DNA of 64,000 nt, from NCBI RefSeq assembly GCF_014284155.1, contig NZ_JACOFZ010000001.1, positions 434,001-498,000 on the forward strand. The letters are read 5' to 3'. A program made the translations under genes and the position numbers. The DNA is from Affinundibacterium nitidum. GTDB taxonomy: Bacteria > Pseudomonadota > Gammaproteobacteria > Burkholderiales > Burkholderiaceae_D. Shown here piece by piece: positions 18,078 through 25,136 of the stretch. The stretch's first letter is position 1, and each line of letters opens with the position of its first letter. The notes below the pieces were generated by a model, which did no database searches, was not told the origin of the DNA, and worked only from the letters and a program-made list of their open reading frames with translations.

Positions 18078-19112
18078 CTATACAAAGACCGGTTCAACTT
18101 CCAAATTCACAGAAAAATTTTCGGCTACATCAGCTTGAATTTGCGCTGCCAATGCACGCACATCTTTACCGGTTGCGCCACCTAAGTTCACCAAGACCAA
18201 TGCTTGCTTCTCGTAGACACCAACTCTTTCCAAACGCTTTCCTTTCCAGCCACATTGTTCAATGAGCCAGCCTGCTGCCAATTTGAAATTTCCGTCATCG
18301 AGTGGATAGCTCACACAGTTTGGATGGCTTCGCAAAATTTGCTCGCGTAATGCAGGGCTCACAACCGGATTCTTAAAAAAGCTACCAGCGTTCCCTATTA
18401 TGGCTGGGTCAGGCAATTTACTCTGCCGAATAGCACAAATCACGTCACTCACATCCTGAGGTTTTGGTTTATGGATACCACGTTGTTGCAACTGCTGGGC
18501 AACATCACCGTAACTCAATTCCGGTTTCCACAACCGAGGTAACGCAAACTGGACCTCCGTAATGAGGAATCGGTCTTTAAACTCGCGTTTAAAGATGCTA
18601 TCGCGATAAGCAAATTGGCATTCCGCTTTTGTGAACGTACGAAATTCACCAAGCTCAAAATCGAAAGCAGTAAGTTGGTGAAAGAAATCTTTAAGCTCGC
18701 GGCCATATGCTCCAATATTCTGTATTGGAGACGCCCCGACAGTTCCAGGAATTAATGAGAGATTTTCTAAGCCACCCAAACCTTGTGCAAGAGTCCATTG
18801 CACGAACTCATGCCAATTCTCGCCAGCAGCCCCGGAGACGATAGTCGTTTCCTCACCTTGTTCAAGGATCTGCTTTCCAGTCAGAGCGACTTGAATCACC
18901 AACGCTGCGAGTCTGTCCGACAGAATGAGGTTGCTACCACCGCCCAAAAATAAACGTGGTATTGCCTCTGGCAAGAGTTTTAATGATTGCTGAAGTTCCG
19001 CGAGTTGCTGGGGGCTTTCGAGACGAAAAAATTGATCTGCAACGGCGTCGATGCCAAAACTGTTACTCGTTTTGAGTGAAACCTGATGCTGAAAGGGAGA
19101 AAGCGTATTCAT
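18078..19112 (-). CDS. murB: UDP-N-acetylenolpyruvoylglucosamine reductase
   Basis: A 344-residue cytoplasmic FAD enzyme that reduces UDP-GlcNAc-enolpyruvate to UDP-MurNAc for peptidoglycan. The start MNTLSPFQHQ at 19112 is chosen because TSNSFGIDAVA just after it is the conserved N-terminus; a frame back to an ATG at 19163 adds an unconserved stretch. FAD-binding LGGGSNLIL, the catalytic FAYRDSIF Arg, the proton-donor Ser in GNAGSFFKNP and the C-terminal Glu in LEVEPVF are all present. The LSYGDV region and length match type I (E. coli-like) MurB. It is downstream of nothing related; yajQ is divergent. Confidence 0.95.
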   Translation of the reverse strand: MNTLSPFQHQVSLKTSNSFGIDAVADQFFRLESPQQLAELQQSLKLLPEAIPRLFLGGGSNLILSDRLAALVIQVALTGKQILEQGEETTIVSGAAGENWHEFVQWTLAQGLGGLENLSLIPGTVGASPIQNIGAYGRELKDFFHQLTAFDFELGEFRTFTKAECQFAYRDSIFKREFKDRFLITEVQFALPRLWKPELSYGDVAQQLQQRGIHKPKPQDVSDVICAIRQSKLPDPAIIGNAGSFFKNPVVSPALREQILRSHPNCVSYPLDDGNFKLAAGWLIEQCGWKGKRLERVGVYEKQALVLVNLGGATGKDVRALAAQIQADVAENFSVNLEVEPVFV

Positions 19113-19291
19113 AAGTACAAGATTATAGTCGCTAAACCTTAGGTAACGACACAAAAAGCACATTAAGAGGGCCGGAGTTTTTGTTAAAATGCTCGCTGAA
19201 TTCGATTCCGCTGCTCTTTGCTCTTTTTGACTCTCATTTGAAGAAAAAATGAAGTAATAGCACGCAACAAACTTATAAAATAGGAAACATC

Positions 19292-19783
19292 ATGCCATCA
19301 TTTGATACCGTCTCAGAAGCAAACATGGAAGAGGTTAAGAACGCTATTAACCAAACCAATAAAGTTGTCACCAATCGTTTCGATCTAAAAGGCACAAGCG
19401 CCAAAGTTGAACTCAAGGACAAAGAGCGCGAGATCATTTTATTTGGAGATTCGGAATTCCATCTCGATCAAATTATGATTGAAGTAAAACAGACTTTAGG
19501 CAAACGCAATGTGGACGTTCGTTTTTTGGATGTTGGCGATGTCGAAAAGATTGGTGGAGATAAAGTCAAACAAGTATTGAAAGTAAAGAACGGTATTCAA
19601 ACGGAAGACGCGAAGAAAATCGTTAAAGTTATCAAAGACAGCAAAATGAAAGTACAAGCAAGCATTCAAGGCGATGCTGTACGTGTAACTGGCGCCAAGC
19701 GCGATGATCTGCAAGCGGCAATGGCTTTACTACGCAAAGAGATCAAAGACTTGCCATTAGAATTCAATAACTTCCGTGACTAA
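19292..19783 (+). CDS. yajQ: YajQ-family cyclic di-GMP/nucleotide-binding protein
   Basis: A 163-residue protein of the YajQ/UPF0234 family, with two ferredoxin-like subdomains. It starts MPSFDTVSE, contains [10 protein letters not shown] and ends [10 protein letters not shown], all nearly invariant in the family. Members bind cyclic di-GMP in Xanthomonas and Pseudomonas and act with transcription regulators; E. coli YajQ has been linked to nucleic-acid binding. A diguanylate cyclase is encoded 14 kb away in this window, but no direct link is shown. Confidence 0.93.
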   Translation: MPSFDTVSEANMEEVKNAINQTNKVVTNRFDLKGTSAKVELKDKEREIILFGDSEFHLDQIMIEVKQTLGKRNVDVRFLDVGDVEKIGGDKVKQVLKVKNGIQTEDAKKIVKVIKDSKMKVQASIQGDAVRVTGAKRDDLQAAMALLRKEIKDLPLEFNNFRD

Positions 19784-19851
19784 GTCTGGGTGTCGATAAG
19801 AATGAGCGATCCCCAATTGCAGCAACGTTTTTGGATGTCAATGGAGTGCGG

Positions 19852-20526
19852 ATGAGTTTGTTTGAAGTTATTCGGCCTTTGTTTCCATGTCGCAAATTCG
19901 CCGTCCTTTTGTTGTTGAGCGTAACGGCTCACGCACACGGAACAGACATCGATTTGGTTGCACTAAGCAATGGCAAAGCCATGCTGATCGTGGATGGCAA
20001 AGCACCAAAAAACTATACGATTGGTACCAATATCACGTCGACTATCAAATTAATTGCTGCAGATCGGGATAGTGCGACAATTGAAATCGATGGTAAAAAA
20101 CAGTTACTACAACTTGGGCGAACATCTCTCCAGCCGAGTATGGATACCGGAAATAAGAAGATTATCCTACAGGCAAACGAACTCGGTCATTTCTTAACGA
20201 ATGGGCAGATCAATGGTGGAAGTTCGGTGCGAATGTTAGTCGATACAGGTGCTAGCTTTATCGCCCTACCCGCCAGCGAAGCCCAACGTCTGGGTATTGA
20301 TTATAGAAACAAAGGGATACTTGCTAGAACATCGACAGCCAATGGTGTTGTGCCAATTTATCGAGTAAGACTCGACTCAGTCAAGATTGGTGAGATCGAA
20401 ATTTTACAAGTCGATGCTGCGGTTCATGAGGGGGACCTGCCGATAACCCTCCTCGGCATGTCATTTCTCAAACGTGTTACGATGCTACGCGAGGGTCAGC
20501 AGATGACGCTAACCAAAAAAAATTAA
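19852..20526 (+). CDS. Exported retropepsin-like aspartic protease (TIGR02281 type)
   Basis: A 224-residue protein. ATG 19852 is preferred because GGAG at 19843-19846 precedes it; the frame is open back to a TTG at 19831. Residues 1-29 form a signal peptide ending in AHA, so the protein is probably periplasmic or membrane-associated. The catalytic motif is VDTGASF with D131, and LLGMSFL near the end is the second family signature (a hydrophobic-Gly loop). One Asp per chain implies a homodimer, as in retroviral proteases. The N-terminal half is a small beta-rich domain with LVDGKAPKNY. The substrate is unknown. Confidence 0.83.
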   Translation: MSLFEVIRPLFPCRKFAVLLLLSVTAHAHGTDIDLVALSNGKAMLIVDGKAPKNYTIGTNITSTIKLIAADRDSATIEIDGKKQLLQLGRTSLQPSMDTGNKKIILQANELGHFLTNGQINGGSSVRMLVDTGASFIALPASEAQRLGIDYRNKGILARTSTANGVVPIYRVRLDSVKIGEIEILQVDAAVHEGDLPITLLGMSFLKRVTMLREGQQMTLTKKN

Positions 20527-20547
20527 CGCCCCATGCAACACGGGGCG
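20515..20547 (-). terminator. Intrinsic terminator of aroG
   Basis: On the minus strand, CGCCCC (20547-20542) pairs with GGGGCG (20532-20527) around a 9-base loop and is followed, after TTAA, by a run of eight T at 20522-20515. The T-run overlaps the last codons of the convergent protease gene. It lies 14 bases after the aroG stop. Confidence 0.85.
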
Positions 20548-20561
20548 CAGATTAGACAATG

Positions 20562-21620
20562 TTATTTACGTGAACTACGACGCTGCTTCACGGCGTCTGC
20601 CAAACCTTGCAATACGCCTTCACTGTCAGCCCAATCGATACATCCGTCGGTAATTGATTGACCATAGACCAGCTCTTTGCCCGGCACCACATCTTGACGG
20701 CCCGCGACCAGATTCGATTCAATCATGACACCGACAATTCGATCATCACCATTGGCGATTTGTGTTGCAATATCGGCGCACACTGGAATCTGGTTCATCG
20801 GATTTTTCGAACTATTAGCGTGTGAGGCATCGATCATGATGCGTGCTTCTAAGCCATTGGCGACGATGCTCTTGGCAGCTGCATCAACACTCTCCGCATC
20901 ATAGTTAGGCGTCTTACCACCGCGCAAAATAATATGGCAGTCTTCATTTCCGTTGGTAGAGACAATCGCTGAATGGCCACCTTTGGTTACCGATAAGAAG
21001 TGATGCGGTTGCGAAGAAGCTTTGATCGCGTCAACCGCGATTTTGACATTTCCATCGGTACCATTTTTGAAGCCAACTGGGCACGACAAACCCGACGCTA
21101 ATTCGCGATGCACTTGAGACTCTGTAGTACGGGCGCCAATCGCTCCCCAGCTGATCAAGTCCGCAATATATTGCGGACTAATCATATCCAAATATTCTGT
21201 ACCAGCCGGCAAACCGAGTTCATTAATATTCAACAACAATTCACGCGCAATTCGCAAACCGTCGTTGATACGGAAACTGTTATCCATGTAAGGATCATTG
21301 ATTAAGCCCTTCCAACCAACGGTAGTGCGCGGTTTTTCAAAGTAGACACGCATAACGATTTCCAATTCACCAGCAAATTTCACTCGCGCTTCTGCAAGTT
21401 TCTTCGCATAGTCCATTGCCGCTTTGGTGTCATGAATGGAACAAGGTCCGATAACAACCATAACACGATCATCTTTAGCATGAAGAATATTATGAAGAGC
21501 GGTACGTGCATTCGCTGTCACCTCCGAAGCTTTGTCCGAGCATGAGAATTCTCGGATCAAATGCGAAGGAGGAAGCAATTCTTTCATTTCGCGAATGCGT
21601 AAGTCATCAGTACGTTGCAT
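20562..21620 (-). CDS. aroG: 3-deoxy-7-phosphoheptulonate synthase, class I alpha
   Basis: A 352-residue enzyme that condenses phosphoenolpyruvate and erythrose-4-phosphate, the first step of the shikimate pathway to Phe, Tyr and Trp. Family motifs: VVIGPCSIHD, MRVYFEKPRTTVGWKG, GARTTESQVHRELASG, GFKNGTDG, and DASHANSSKNP with metal- and substrate-binding residues. Length and sequence match the E. coli AroF/AroG/AroH type. E. coli isoenzymes are feedback-inhibited by Phe, Tyr or Trp; which ligand applies here cannot be read. The 5' region holds a Phe/Tyr-rich leader peptide and a terminator, so expression is probably attenuated in response to Phe and Tyr supply. Confidence 0.95.
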   Translation of the reverse strand: MQRTDDLRIREMKELLPPSHLIREFSCSDKASEVTANARTALHNILHAKDDRVMVVIGPCSIHDTKAAMDYAKKLAEARVKFAGELEIVMRVYFEKPRTTVGWKGLINDPYMDNSFRINDGLRIARELLLNINELGLPAGTEYLDMISPQYIADLISWGAIGARTTESQVHRELASGLSCPVGFKNGTDGNVKIAVDAIKASSQPHHFLSVTKGGHSAIVSTNGNEDCHIILRGGKTPNYDAESVDAAAKSIVANGLEARIMIDASHANSSKNPMNQIPVCADIATQIANGDDRIVGVMIESNLVAGRQDVVPGKELVYGQSITDGCIDWADSEGVLQGLADAVKQRRSSRK

Positions 21621-21679
21621 AAGAGTTTCCGTCGTTAGATTAAGTAAGTGTTAAATTGAAATCGTTAAAATCTTCGCGC

Positions 21680-21706
21680 AAAAAAAAACCGCCAGTTCGG
21701 CGGTTT
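21680..21706 (-). terminator. Attenuator terminator before aroG
   Basis: On the minus strand, AAACCGCC (21706-21699) pairs with GGCGGTTT (21693-21686) around a 5-base loop, and T continues to 21680. It lies 59 bases before the aroG start codon and 51 bases after the leader-peptide stop. It could also end read-through from the nitroreductase gene, but its 5' arm is complementary to a segment inside the leader frame (GGCGGT, 21776-21771), which points to an attenuator. Confidence 0.88.
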
Positions 21707-21776
21707 CTTTGGGATCGGTTTGGGTTCTGTTTTGCTTTATTTCGCTTCTACGTGAACTTACCGCTTCTCCACCGCC
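21699..21776 (-). promoter_or_regulatory. Phe/Tyr attenuator: antiterminator pairing
   Basis: GGCGGT of the leader frame (minus strand, 21776-21771) can pair with ACCGCC (21704-21699), the 5' arm of the terminator. The two structures exclude each other. Segment 2 starts about 12 bases after the last Tyr codon of the run, so a ribosome stalled on Phe or Tyr codons leaves it free and aroG is read. A ribosome that reaches the stop codon at 21760-21758 covers it and the terminator forms. I see no strong separate protector (1:2) stem. The mechanism is inferred from the pairing. Confidence 0.72.
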
Positions 21777-21829
21777 TTTGGGTTGGAATAGCTAAAGTAA
21801 AAGTGAAAGTAAAATCGTACAGCAAACAT
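21758..21829 (-). CDS. Phe/Tyr-rich leader peptide of aroG
   Basis: A 23-residue frame beginning MFAVRFYFHFYFSYS and ending PKAVEKR, then TAA. It holds five Phe (all TTT) and three Tyr codons, concentrated between codons 6 and 14. The ATG at 21829 follows GAGG (21839-21836) with 6 bases between; another in-frame ATG at 21835 is too close to that site. A plausible promoter lies just upstream, and a terminator lies between the peptide and aroG. The arrangement mirrors the known pheA and pheST leader peptides of enteric bacteria. The peptide probably acts only in cis through its translation. Confidence 0.82.
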   Translation of the reverse strand: MFAVRFYFHFYFSYSNPKAVEKR

Positions 21830-21855
21830 GAGCATCCTCGTGATCGAATGGATCG

Positions 21856-21885
21856 ACTATAACAACATCTAACGACAATTGGCAA
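21856..21885 (-). promoter_or_regulatory. Candidate sigma-70 promoter of the aroG leader
   Basis: On the minus strand, TTGCCA (21885-21880) and TATAGT (21861-21856) are separated by 18 bases. The predicted start near 21849 leaves a short 5' end of about 20 bases with a Shine-Dalgarno before the leader peptide. The fit is good and the position is right, but promoter calls by eye are uncertain. Confidence 0.6.
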
Positions 21886-21942
21886 GCTTTTTATCGAAAA
21901 TGCAGAGAAAGCTTAACATCAGACAAATTTTCCGCTTGTACA

Positions 21943-22632
21943 TTAAAGAAAACTGGCGATTTGTTCCAAAGGCTTCTTACGAATATTCGGCACCATGCAA
22001 TGTGTCGCGGGATGCCCTACCACCAATAAGATATAAGGTTTCTCATTGTCTGGACGCCCAAGCAATTGGTTCAGGAAGCCCATCGGGCTCGGTGTATGTG
22101 TCAGAGTCGCCAGACCGGCGTGATGTAAGGCTGCAATCAAGAATCCCGTTGCTATCGATACCGATTCCGGAACGTAGTAATTTTTCACTGCAGTGCCATC
22201 GTCCATCAAGGTACTTTTCTGGCCAAAGATGGCAATCAAGTAAGGCGCGTCTTCGAGAAACGGTTTATTTGAATCGGTACCAAGCGGCGCCAAGGCATCT
22301 TTCCATTCTTGTGGTGCGCGTCGTTCATAGAACTCACGCTCTTCAATCTCTGCTTCGATACGAATCTTGTGCTTTAAAGCTGGATCTGCGACCACCGCGA
22401 AGTGCCAAGGCTGATGATTCGCGCCTGACGGTGCTGTTCCAGCTGCTAACAAACATTGCTCAATGATTTCTCGCGACACGGGAGTCGAAGAAAATTCACG
22501 GATGGTCTTACGACGAGACAATTCTTGATAGAAAGCTTTAGCGCGTTGCGCCATTTCTTCAGGCGGATAAGCGCGATACGTGGACAAGGGTACAAACTGT
22601 GGCGTACCTTGATTGAATGAAAGCTTGGACAT
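21943..22632 (-). CDS. Nitroreductase-family flavoprotein
   Basis: A 229-residue FMN-dependent oxidoreductase. The N-terminal half has [13 protein letters not shown], the FMN-phosphate-binding Arg/Ser region, and [12 protein letters not shown], the family's second signature. The C-terminal part has LVVGHPA. The sequence is closest in layout to the BluB/iodotyrosine-deiodinase-like branch (long insert [12 protein letters not shown] and [15 protein letters not shown]), but the substrate is not known. It lies between tldD and the aroG leader on the same strand; no functional link is evident. Confidence 0.85.
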   Translation of the reverse strand: MSKLSFNQGTPQFVPLSTYRAYPPEEMAQRAKAFYQELSRRKTIREFSSTPVSREIIEQCLLAAGTAPSGANHQPWHFAVVADPALKHKIRIEAEIEEREFYERRAPQEWKDALAPLGTDSNKPFLEDAPYLIAIFGQKSTLMDDGTAVKNYYVPESVSIATGFLIAALHHAGLATLTHTPSPMGFLNQLLGRPDNEKPYILLVVGHPATHCMVPNIRKKPLEQIASFL

Positions 22633-22776
22633 ATGAACCTTTCTTGCGAAAGGCCCTACTCTAATACCAAGCTAAGACCGACTCAATAGCTTCGAAAAAC
22701 TTCCGTATAAAGCGGTCGCCGGGTGTTAAAAAGTATAAATAAATGCGGAAAAATATGTATATACAAGAGGATCTTC

Positions 22777-22804
22777 GGAGGGCAGTGTAAATGTCTAGCC
22801 CTCC
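22777..22804 (-). repeat. 7-bp stem-loop just after tldD
   Basis: GGAGGGC (22777-22783) and GCCCTCC (22798-22804) are inverted copies with a 14-base spacer, 11 bases past the tldD stop. No T-run follows on the minus strand, so this may be a 3'-end stabilising hairpin or a weak terminator. Confidence 0.45.
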
Positions 22805-22815
22805 ACCATTAGCCC

Positions 22816-24276
22816 TTACGCCGTTCCACCCACAACAAGCCCATCAATACGTAAAGTTGGTTGACCAACACCGACCGGTACGCTCTGCCCCTCTTTGCCG
22901 CAAACACCAACACCGGAATCGAGACGCATGTCGTTACCGATCATCGATACACGATTTAAGACATCAGGACCATTGCCGATCAAAGTAGCGCCTTTCACAG
23001 GATAGGTCACTTTACCGTCTTCAATCATGTAGGCTTCGCTGGCAGAAAACACAAATTTACCGTTCGTGATATCAACCTGCCCACCACCGAAGTTAACGGC
23101 GTACAAACCATTTTTGACCGAAGCCAATATTTCCGCGGGATCTTTGTCGCCAGCCAGCATATAAGTGTTTGTCATGCGCGGCATAGGCAAATGCGCGAAT
23201 GATTCGCGACGTGCATTGCCCGTCACCGGCATCTTCATCAAGCGAGCATTCATCGTATCCTGAATATATCCCTTCAAAATACCATCTTCAATCAACGTGG
23301 TGCACTGGGTAGGATTACCTTCATCATCGATATTCAACGAACCACGACGGTTCGCCAAGGTACCGTCATCGACCACCGTAACACCTTTGGCAGCCACACG
23401 ATCACCAATGCGTCCTGCAAAAGTGCTGGAGCCCTTACGATTAAAATCACCTTCTAAGCCATGACCGATTGCCTCATGCAATAACACACCCGGCCATCCA
23501 GAGCCTAAGACCACGGTCATCGGTCCCGCCGGTGCTGGGCGCGAATCTAAATTCACCAGGGCGGAGTGCACCGCATCTTGCGCATACTGTTCGAGAATTG
23601 CATCAGTAAAATAAGAAAAATTGTAGCGACCACCACCGCCACTAGAACCCGTCTCACGGCGACCATTCTGTTCAGCGATAACAGTCAAGGACATACGCAC
23701 CAGCGGACGAACATCAGCGGCAATAACACCGTCGCTACGTGCGACTAAAACCACATCGTATTCGCCAGCTAAACTTGCCATTACTTGGACTACACGAGGA
23801 TCTTTCGCACGCGCGATTTTTTCAATGCGCTCCAGCAAAGCCACTTTTTGATTAGCGTCCAAGGAGGCTAAAGGATCATCTTGCAAATACAATTGATGGC
23901 CTTGCAATCCTTGCATACTGCTAGCGACTTTAATCTTACCCGCGCCTGCCCTAGCGATCGTGCGAGTGGCGGCAGCAGCCTCGAGCAATGCATGTTCAGA
24001 GATTTCGTCGGAATAAGAAAACGCAGTTTTATCACCTGACACAGCGCGAACACCAACACCTTGATCAATAGAAAAACTGCCAGTCTTAACAATACCCTCT
24101 TCTAAACTCCACCCCTCATTTTTGGTGAATTGAAAGTACATATCGGCATAATCAATCTTATGAGAAAACATAGTTTTCAATGCCGAATTCAACTTTGTCT
24201 CATCCAAACCAAAAGGAGTGAGCAAAATATCGCGAGCGATCGCGAGGTGTTTTAAGTTGGTGTCAAACGGTGTCAT
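22816..24276 (-). CDS. tldD: Metalloprotease TldD
   Basis: A 486-residue zinc metalloprotease subunit starting MTPFDTNLKH; an upstream TTG at 24297 is less likely. The active-site helix is LLHEAIGHGLEGDF, the HExxxH zinc motif, preceded by VVLGSGWPGV. TldD works as a heterodimer with TldE (PmbA), degrading unfolded peptides and processing small modified peptides such as microcin B17 or CcdA. TldE is not in this window. It is the last gene of the yhdP, nitrilase, tldD series, an order conserved in many Beta- and Gammaproteobacteria. Confidence 0.95.
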   Translation of the reverse strand: MTPFDTNLKHLAIARDILLTPFGLDETKLNSALKTMFSHKIDYADMYFQFTKNEGWSLEEGIVKTGSFSIDQGVGVRAVSGDKTAFSYSDEISEHALLEAAAATRTIARAGAGKIKVASSMQGLQGHQLYLQDDPLASLDANQKVALLERIEKIARAKDPRVVQVMASLAGEYDVVLVARSDGVIAADVRPLVRMSLTVIAEQNGRRETGSSGGGGRYNFSYFTDAILEQYAQDAVHSALVNLDSRPAPAGPMTVVLGSGWPGVLLHEAIGHGLEGDFNRKGSSTFAGRIGDRVAAKGVTVVDDGTLANRRGSLNIDDEGNPTQCTTLIEDGILKGYIQDTMNARLMKMPVTGNARRESFAHLPMPRMTNTYMLAGDKDPAEILASVKNGLYAVNFGGGQVDITNGKFVFSASEAYMIEDGKVTYPVKGATLIGNGPDVLNRVSMIGNDMRLDSGVGVCGKEGQSVPVGVGQPTLRIDGLVVGGTA

Positions 24277-24303
24277 AGCTTTCAACGTTTCTTTCAATAT
24301 TGT

Positions 24304-25104
24304 TTAGCAAGCGAGTTTTCTATGCTTCAAAGCTGGTAAATTCGTGCGGATTTTTTCCATCTGTATCGGATCGATATCTCCAATGCAGTACCCCTCGCCT
24401 TGCTCTACACAATCGAGTATCTTGCCCCATGGATCAATCAACATACTATGCCCCCAAGTTCGGCGGCCGTTTTGATGTAAACCACCTTGAGCAGAAGCTA
24501 GAACATAGCATTGATTCTCAATGGCCCTAGCTCTCAGGAGAACCTCCCAATGGGCTTGACCAGTCACATGCGTAAAGGCGGCAGGAAGTATCATCAGACC
24601 ACATTGTCCCATACTTCTAAAAAGCTCGGGGAAACGTAAGTCATAGCAGATTCCTAGACCAACATCGCCAATGGCACTTGGAAAATGCACCACCTCGGCT
24701 CCAGGAGTAATCGTGTTCGATTCTTGATACGATTCATCACCATTACTAAAACCAAACAAATGAATTTTGTCGTAGCGCGTGAGCAAATTACCATCCTGAC
24801 CAAATACCAGGCAGGCATTGAAAATCTTAGTTTCGGTGTCAGACTTCAAAGGAATTGTGCCGCCAACGAGAATCACATCTAGCTCTTGGGCTAATTTTGA
24901 CAAAAATTGTTGCAACGATCCTCGACCAAATTCTTCTGCACAATTGACTTTATCTGTATCACGTAAGCCCATGATGGACCAGTATTCTGGGAGCACCAAC
25001 AACTCAGCGCCCGCTTCTTTCGCTTGGCGCAGTAATTTTGCAGCTACCACCATATTTTCTTCTGGTGTTGGGCTGGAGACCATTTGAATCGCGGCGACTT
25101 TCAT
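24304..25104 (-). CDS. Nitrilase-superfamily carbon-nitrogen hydrolase (Nit1-like)
   Basis: A 266-residue enzyme starting MKVAAIQMVS at 25104, with GAAGGA at the right distance upstream; a longer frame from a GTG at 25140 lacks support. The catalytic triad is visible: Glu in LPEYWS, Lys in YDKIHLF and Cys in GICYDLRFPE. The sequence is typical of the Nit1/NitFhit branch, whose members act as deaminated-glutathione amidases. It sits between yhdP and tldD, as in related genomes, with 27-32 bp gaps, so it is probably cotranscribed. Confidence 0.88.
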   Translation of the reverse strand: MKVAAIQMVSSPTPEENMVVAAKLLRQAKEAGAELLVLPEYWSIMGLRDTDKVNCAEEFGRGSLQQFLSKLAQELDVILVGGTIPLKSDTETKIFNACLVFGQDGNLLTRYDKIHLFGFSNGDESYQESNTITPGAEVVHFPSAIGDVGLGICYDLRFPELFRSMGQCGLMILPAAFTHVTGQAHWEVLLRARAIENQCYVLASAQGGLHQNGRRTWGHSMLIDPWGKILDCVEQGEGYCIGDIDPIQMEKIRTNLPALKHRKLAC

Positions 25105-25136
25105 ATTCTTACGTCCTTCATTCATCAATCTATAGT

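Noticed and set aside
21879-22466. A 195-codon plus-strand frame opposite the nitroreductase gene
   Set aside because: The minus-strand nitroreductase has clear FMN motifs; the plus frame has none and no ribosome site.
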